A DNA stretch of 12,346 nt from the NCBI GenBank assembly GCA_031177845.1, contig JAPSGG010000010.1:1-12346 (forward strand), in the 5' to 3' direction. Position 1 is the stretch's first letter; each line of letters opens with the position of its first letter. This document shows, piece after piece, positions 9,043 to 12,346 of this stretch. Origin of the DNA: Chromatiales bacterium (lineage in GTDB: Bacteria; Pseudomonadota; Gammaproteobacteria; JACCYU01). Below the pieces are notes generated by a model. That model worked only from the letters and a program-made list of their open reading frames with translations. It had not been told where the DNA came from and did no database searches. The translations under genes were made by a program, and so were the position numbers.

Positions 9043-9229
9043 ACCGTATTAAAACAAGGATGTGAAAACCATGGAATGCACGCTCAAGATGGACGGTACA
9101 AAACTCCGACTATGTGGCCATCACAACTTACGGAATCTACGATACTATTTCTGCTGGGAAGGACTAACTGGTCCGACCGGGAAAAGACCAAATGGTTTTA
9201 CAACCGCGTACCGAAGATAGGGATATTGT
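9043..9229. other. Divergent ponA/pilM control region
   Basis: These 187 bases must hold the promoters of both ponA (minus) and pilM (plus), and they are more AT-rich than the flanking genes. I found no convincing -35/-10 pair for either gene; TTTACA at 9197-9202 is a good -35 but lacks a matching -10. An 8-bp inverted repeat, AAAACCAT (9065-9072) and ATGGTTTT (9192-9199), brackets the region, and TGGTC (9169-9173) pairs with GACCA (9186-9190). A 49-codon open frame runs 9071-9220 with AAGGA ten bases upstream, probably by chance. Confidence 0.5.
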
Positions 9230-10291
9230 GTGTTTCTTTTCAAGGGTAAGCAATCACCCGTTCTAGGCATCGATATCAGCTCCACGTCCGTGAAGCTGCT
9301 GGAGCTGAGCCGCGCAGGCGGGGGATTCCGGGTTGAGAATCACGCCGTTGAGCCGTTGCCGCAAAACGCCATCACCGAAAAGGCGATCTCCGATGTCGAG
9401 GCGGTCGGCGAAACCATTCGTAAAGCGGTAAAGCGCGCCGGAACGAAAACCAAGCACTGCGCCATGGCTGTAAACGGCTCCGCAGTCATCACGAAGATCA
9501 TTACCATGCCAGCGGGCCTCAAGGATGAAGAGATGGAGGCCCAGATCGAGCTTGAGGCGGACCAGTACATCCCTTACGCCCTGGAGGAAGTCAATCTCGA
9601 TTTCGAGGTGCTGGGCCCGACCGAAGGCAATGCCGATACCGTGGACGTGCTGCTTGCCGCTTCTCGCCGCGAGAATATCGATTTGCGCGTCGCTGCGGCC
9701 GAAAGCGCTGGGCTTACGACCAAGGTCATGGACATCGAAGCCTATGCCGTAGAGAACGCGTTTTCGTTGCTTGTGAATCAGGTTCCTAACGAGGGCCACG
9801 TTAAGACCGTGGCGCTCGCCGATATTGGCGCGACCATGACCAGTCTCAATGTGATAAGCAACCGAAAGCTGATCTACACGCGCGAACAGCCATTTGGCGG
9901 CCGCCAACTGACTGATGAGATCATGCAGCGCTATGGACTTTCTTACGAGCAGGCGGGGCTGGCCAAAATACAGGGTGGATTGCCCGACGACTATGTGCGC
10001 GATGTGCTTAACCCATTCAAACAGACAATTGCTCAGCAGGTTAGCCGGTTCCTACAGTTCTTCTATTCAGCCAGTCAGCACGCAGTCGTCGACCAGATTA
10101 TTCTCGCTGGAGGCTGCGCGTCCATCCCGGGAATCGATAGCACAATTGAAGAGTTGCTCGGAGTTACGACCATCATCGCGAATCCATTCAGCCGCATGTC
10201 GCTGGCCTCTCGCGTCAACCCCAAAGACCTGGGCAGCGACGCGCCATCGCTGATGGTGGCCTGCGGCCTGGCCCTGCGGAGCTTCGACTGA
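9230..10291 (+). CDS. pilM: Type IV pilus assembly ATPase PilM
   Basis: Cytoplasmic actin-like ATP-binding protein of the type IV pilus alignment complex; it binds the N-terminal tail of PilN at the inner membrane. The 353 residues match the family (about 354 in Pseudomonas). The first phosphate motif GIDISSTSVKLLELS is at 13-27, the EADQYIPYALEEV segment at 109-121, the second phosphate motif LADIGATMTSL at 196-206, and the adenosine motif ILAGGCASIPG at 291-301. The start is GTG at 9230, supported by the Shine-Dalgarno AGGGA at 9219-9223 with a six-base spacing and by the fit to the family N-terminus. It is the first gene of the pilMNOP(Q) operon, 29 bases before pilN, and divergent from ponA, as in Pseudomonas and relatives. 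Confidence 0.96.
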   Translation: MFLFKGKQSPVLGIDISSTSVKLLELSRAGGGFRVENHAVEPLPQNAITEKAISDVEAVGETIRKAVKRAGTKTKHCAMAVNGSAVITKIITMPAGLKDEEMEAQIELEADQYIPYALEEVNLDFEVLGPTEGNADTVDVLLAASRRENIDLRVAAAESAGLTTKVMDIEAYAVENAFSLLVNQVPNEGHVKTVALADIGATMTSLNVISNRKLIYTREQPFGGRQLTDEIMQRYGLSYEQAGLAKIQGGLPDDYVRDVLNPFKQTIAQQVSRFLQFFYSASQHAVVDQIILAGGCASIPGIDSTIEELLGVTTIIANPFSRMSLASRVNPKDLGSDAPSLMVACGLALRSFD

Positions 10292-10320
10292 AGATCATCC
10301 TACACAGGCGCTGAACCGAT

Positions 10321-10914
10321 ATGGCACGTATCAATCTGTTGCCCTGGCGCCAAGCCCAGCGCAGGGAACAACAACGTGAGTTCGTGTCCATTACCGGTTT
10401 TTCTGCGATGCTGACGGGCATCCTGGTTCTATATGTCCACATCCATGTCAATGGCATGATCGAGTATCAGGAACGCCGCAACCAGTATCTGGAAAACGAA
10501 ATCAAGGTCCTGGATGACAAGATTAAGGACATCAAGCAACTGGAATCGACCAAGAAGGCCCTTCTGGACCGCATGAACGTGATTAATAGCCTGCAGGCCA
10601 CCCGCCCGGGTATCGTGCACCTATTTGACGAACTAGTGCGCACCCTGCCGGAAGGCACCTATCTAACCTCTGTTAAGCAGAACGGAGCCGACCTGACCTT
10701 GACCGGCAGGGCTGAGTCGAATGCGCGGGTGTCAGCGTACATGCGCAAGATTGATGCCTCCGAGTGGCTGGCCAATTCCAGGCTCGACGTGATCGAGACT
10801 AAGGAAGACAAGGTCACTCGCATCAGCGACTTCACGCTACAGGCGCAGCAATCCTCACCCAACGCCAAGAAGAAAACCGCCGGAGCCGCCGCAGAGCCGG
10901 AGCCGCAGTCATGA
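10321..10914 (+). CDS. pilN: Type IV pilus inner-membrane protein PilN
   Basis: Bitopic inner-membrane protein that pairs with PilO in the periplasm and recruits PilM on the cytoplasmic side. The 197 residues begin with the cytoplasmic PilM-binding motif INLLPWR at 4-10, then a basic stretch, a single membrane helix at about 21-43, a predicted coiled coil at 48-90 (many charged heptads), and a compact ferredoxin-like periplasmic domain at about 95-175 (LVRTLPEGTYLTSV, then LTLTGRAESNARVSAYM). The last 20 residues are Ala-, Pro- and Glu-rich and look disordered. ATG at 10321 is the only start that keeps the PilM-binding motif. The stop codon overlaps the pilO start (ATGA), indicating coupled translation, which suits proteins that work as a heterodimer. 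Confidence 0.95.
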   Translation: MARINLLPWRQAQRREQQREFVSITGFSAMLTGILVLYVHIHVNGMIEYQERRNQYLENEIKVLDDKIKDIKQLESTKKALLDRMNVINSLQATRPGIVHLFDELVRTLPEGTYLTSVKQNGADLTLTGRAESNARVSAYMRKIDASEWLANSRLDVIETKEDKVTRISDFTLQAQQSSPNAKKKTAGAAAEPEPQS

Positions 10915-11495
10915 AATGGTCCGATCTCAACAGTATTGATCTGAAGACCCTGGGTACGGCGCCGGCGCCAATCAAGATCGGCTCGATCGCCTTGCTGTGC
11001 GCGATGCTCGCCGGCGGCGGCTATTACTTCGATACACAGAAGCAACTGGAGCAACTGAGAAAGGTTGAGGCGGTCGAGGGCGAACTGCGGCAGACCTTCG
11101 AGGCCAAGCAGAAAAAAGCCGCTAACCTGGATCTATACAAGGCGCAGCTCGAAGAGATGCGCCGTTCCTTTGGCGCGATGCTGCGCCAACTTCCCAGCGA
11201 AACCGAAATCCCCAGTCTGATCGTGGATATATCTCAGACCGGCTTGGCCTCCGGGCTGGAGATTGATCTGTTCAAACCAGGCCCGGAAGTCAGGAAGGAT
11301 TTTTACGCAGAGAAGCCCATTCAACTTAAGGTTAGGGGCGATTACCACGAATTCGGTAAGTTCGCCAGCGGCATCGCCGCATTGCCGCGGATCGTGACGC
11401 TGCACAACATCACGCTGACGCCAGGCAAGGACGGCGGCCTCTTGATCATGGAAGCCATCGCCAAGACTTATCATTATCTGGAGGACGGAGAGTGA
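10911..11495 (+). CDS. pilO: Type IV pilus inner-membrane protein PilO
   Basis: Partner of PilN in the inner-membrane alignment complex, thought to set the spacing between the inner membrane and the secretin. The 194 residues show a short cytoplasmic N-terminus (1-20), a single membrane helix at about 21-40 (IKIGSIALLCAMLAGGGYYF), a charged coiled coil at about 42-92, and a periplasmic ferredoxin-like domain from about 97 on, including SGLEIDLFKPG at 114-124 and the family-typical IQLKVRGDYHEFGKFASGIAALPRIV region (137-162). The length is normal. The start overlaps the pilN stop by four bases; pilP begins one base after its stop, so this is a tightly packed operon. Confidence 0.95.
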   Translation: MKWSDLNSIDLKTLGTAPAPIKIGSIALLCAMLAGGGYYFDTQKQLEQLRKVEAVEGELRQTFEAKQKKAANLDLYKAQLEEMRRSFGAMLRQLPSETEIPSLIVDISQTGLASGLEIDLFKPGPEVRKDFYAEKPIQLKVRGDYHEFGKFASGIAALPRIVTLHNITLTPGKDGGLLIMEAIAKTYHYLEDGE

Positions 11496-11496
11496 T

Positions 11497-12084
11497 ATGG
11501 ACAAGCACACGCCTGGAGGTCTGCGTGCATCCACCGATGGACGTGGCGGTCTTGGTGCGCGCGCCGCCTCCCTTAGCACCCTTGTATTGGCAGGTTTGCT
11601 TCTGACCGCCTGTGGCCGTGACATGCAGGATCTACAAGCCTATGTGGCGAAAGTTAAGATGCGCAAACCGCCAGGAATTGAACCACTGCCCGAAATAAAG
11701 CTTTATGAAATGTTTGAGTACCAGGCCGAAAGCCTGCGCGATCCGTTCGATCCCAGCGCCATACCCCGTCAGCCGGCAATGGGTGACGGACAGATCGCAG
11801 GCAGCGGTGTTTCGCCCGATCCAAATCGTACGCCAGAATTCCTGGAGAGCTTTCCACTCGATACCCTGAGGATGGTTGGTACCATGGAGCAAAGCGGCCG
11901 GCTGTGGGCGCTAATCAAGACTCCGGATGCCACCATACAACGCGTCGCACAGGGCAGCTACATGGGCCAGAACAACGGCAAAATCACGCTGATCTCGGAC
12001 GCGAGTATCAAACTCATGGAGATAGTGCCCGACGGCTTCGGCGGATGGCGGGAGCGAGAAGGCTTGATAGCGCTCAGCGAATAA
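11497..12084 (+). CDS. pilP: Type IV pilus lipoprotein PilP
   Basis: Inner-membrane lipoprotein that links PilN/PilO to the secretin PilQ. The 195 residues contain a lipobox L36-T37-A38-C39 after a hydrophobic stretch (25-36), so Cys39 should be the lipidated first residue of the mature protein. A flexible linker follows, then LRDPFDP at 80-86 and the beta-rich HR domain from about 115 (PLDTLRMVGTM, then GSYMGQNNGKI at 153-163). The segment before the hydrophobic core is 24 residues, long for a lipoprotein signal and rich in Gly. Still, ATG at 11497 has a good Shine-Dalgarno (GGAG, 11487-11490, six-base spacing), and I see no in-frame ATG, GTG or TTG nearer the lipobox. It sits one base after pilO. 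Confidence 0.94.
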   Translation: MDKHTPGGLRASTDGRGGLGARAASLSTLVLAGLLLTACGRDMQDLQAYVAKVKMRKPPGIEPLPEIKLYEMFEYQAESLRDPFDPSAIPRQPAMGDGQIAGSGVSPDPNRTPEFLESFPLDTLRMVGTMEQSGRLWALIKTPDATIQRVAQGSYMGQNNGKITLISDASIKLMEIVPDGFGGWREREGLIALSE

Positions 12085-12135
12085 CCGCGATAAGCAACCA
12101 CAGTATATCCCGCGAGATGGATCAACAAGATGCTT

Positions 12136-12149
12136 AAGCGTGAGCGCTT
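12136..12149 (+). repeat. Small hairpin between pilP and pilQ
   Basis: AAGCG (12136-12140) pairs with CGCTT (12145-12149) around a four-base loop; two more pairs form beyond one mismatch (12133-12134 with 12151-12152). No T-run follows, so it is not an intrinsic terminator. It may be a transcript-processing or stabilising element, or chance. Confidence 0.25.
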
Positions 12150-12283
12150 CAGGCAGAAGACAATACACTCGGGAACTAAAGGATGTGAGGCCCACAAAGA
12201 TGGACGCAGCGATCCCCTTCACCGCGATGCATCGGTGCGGTCATGATGATGCACGCGCTGAGCGTACGCGCTTTGGAAGACGC

Positions 12284-12346
12284 ATGCGGCGGCTGGTGCG
12301 CTGGTCGATTGGTTTGTGGGCGGCTACGCTGTTGGCGGCCTTCCTG
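12284..12346 (+). CDS. pilQ: Probable secretin PilQ, N-terminal fragment
   Basis: Only the first 21 codons lie in the window and the frame is open at the right edge. The translation, MRRLVRWSIGLWAATLLAAFL, is a typical Sec signal peptide: basic start followed by a hydrophobic core. By operon order this should be PilQ, the outer-membrane secretin through which the pilus emerges, but no secretin domain is visible, so the identity is inference. ATG at 12284 is preferred because GGAA (12275-12278) lies five bases upstream and the signal peptide then has a normal length. In-frame ATGs at 12227 and 12200 would give long charged leaders; the 12200 start has GAGG nine bases upstream and remains possible. 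The gap from pilP (115-199 bases) is wider than elsewhere in this operon. Confidence 0.55.
   Translation, partial: MRRLVRWSIGLWAATLLAAFL

Noticed and set aside
9115..9148. Candidate pilM promoter with -10 TACGAT or TACTAT
   Set aside because: The -10 matches are only 4/6, and the sequence at -35 distance (TGGCCA or ATCACA) is poor; no sigma54 GG-GC pair was found either.
9263..9907. A 214-codon minus-strand open frame inside pilM
   Set aside because: It is antisense to conserved PilM motifs, has no recognisable domain, and occupies a frame that GC-rich codon usage tends to leave open.

Overview
The window is ordinary chromosomal housekeeping DNA from a gammaproteobacterium. By eye it is GC-rich (roughly 60%), with dense coding and short gaps. 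The assignment rests on proteins that align closely by memory with Escherichia coli or Pseudomonas (TsaD, bS21, GltD, HemE, PBP1A), on the tsaD/rpsU divergent pair, and on the ponA/pilMNOP(Q) divergent pair, which are gammaproteobacterial gene orders. A sulfur-oxidiser or Chromatiales-like lineage is possible, but that is only an impression. I saw no tRNA, rRNA, insertion sequence, phage gene, CRISPR array or attachment site, and no frameshifted gene.

Layout. (1) 67-1370, plus strand: folA (dihydrofolate reductase) is coupled by an ATGA overlap to a HAD-superfamily phosphatase-like protein. (2) 1346-2392, minus strand: tsaD (tRNA t6A synthesis) converges on the HAD gene and overlaps its end by 25 bp. 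(3) 2452-3239, plus strand: a near-consensus sigma70 promoter, then rpsU (bS21) and a YqeY-domain gene. The dnaG and rpoD genes that usually complete this operon are not next. (4) 3340-5844, plus strand: gltD (glutamate synthase small subunit, without an adjacent upstream gltB) and hemE (uroporphyrinogen decarboxylase). (5) 9042 down to 5893, minus strand: mrcA/ponA (PBP1A) followed by an unassigned nucleotidyltransferase-like gene. (6) 9230 to the right edge, plus strand: pilM, pilN, pilO, pilP and the first codons of a probable pilQ, the type IV pilus alignment and secretin operon.

How the genes work together. PilM (cytoplasmic, actin-like) binds the N-terminal motif of PilN. PilN and PilO form the inner-membrane alignment complex, and the lipoprotein PilP links it to the outer-membrane secretin PilQ. 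The divergent PBP1A gene makes peptidoglycan, the layer this machine must cross. The other genes serve folate, tRNA modification, translation, glutamate and heme metabolism.

I did not find a previously undescribed system. The items most worth checking are the HAD protein with an altered nucleophile motif (DxH) coupled to folA, the overlapping divergent tsaD/rpsU promoters with an rpsU leader that can fold two ways over its ribosome binding site, and the unassigned nucleotidyltransferase-like gene downstream of ponA.
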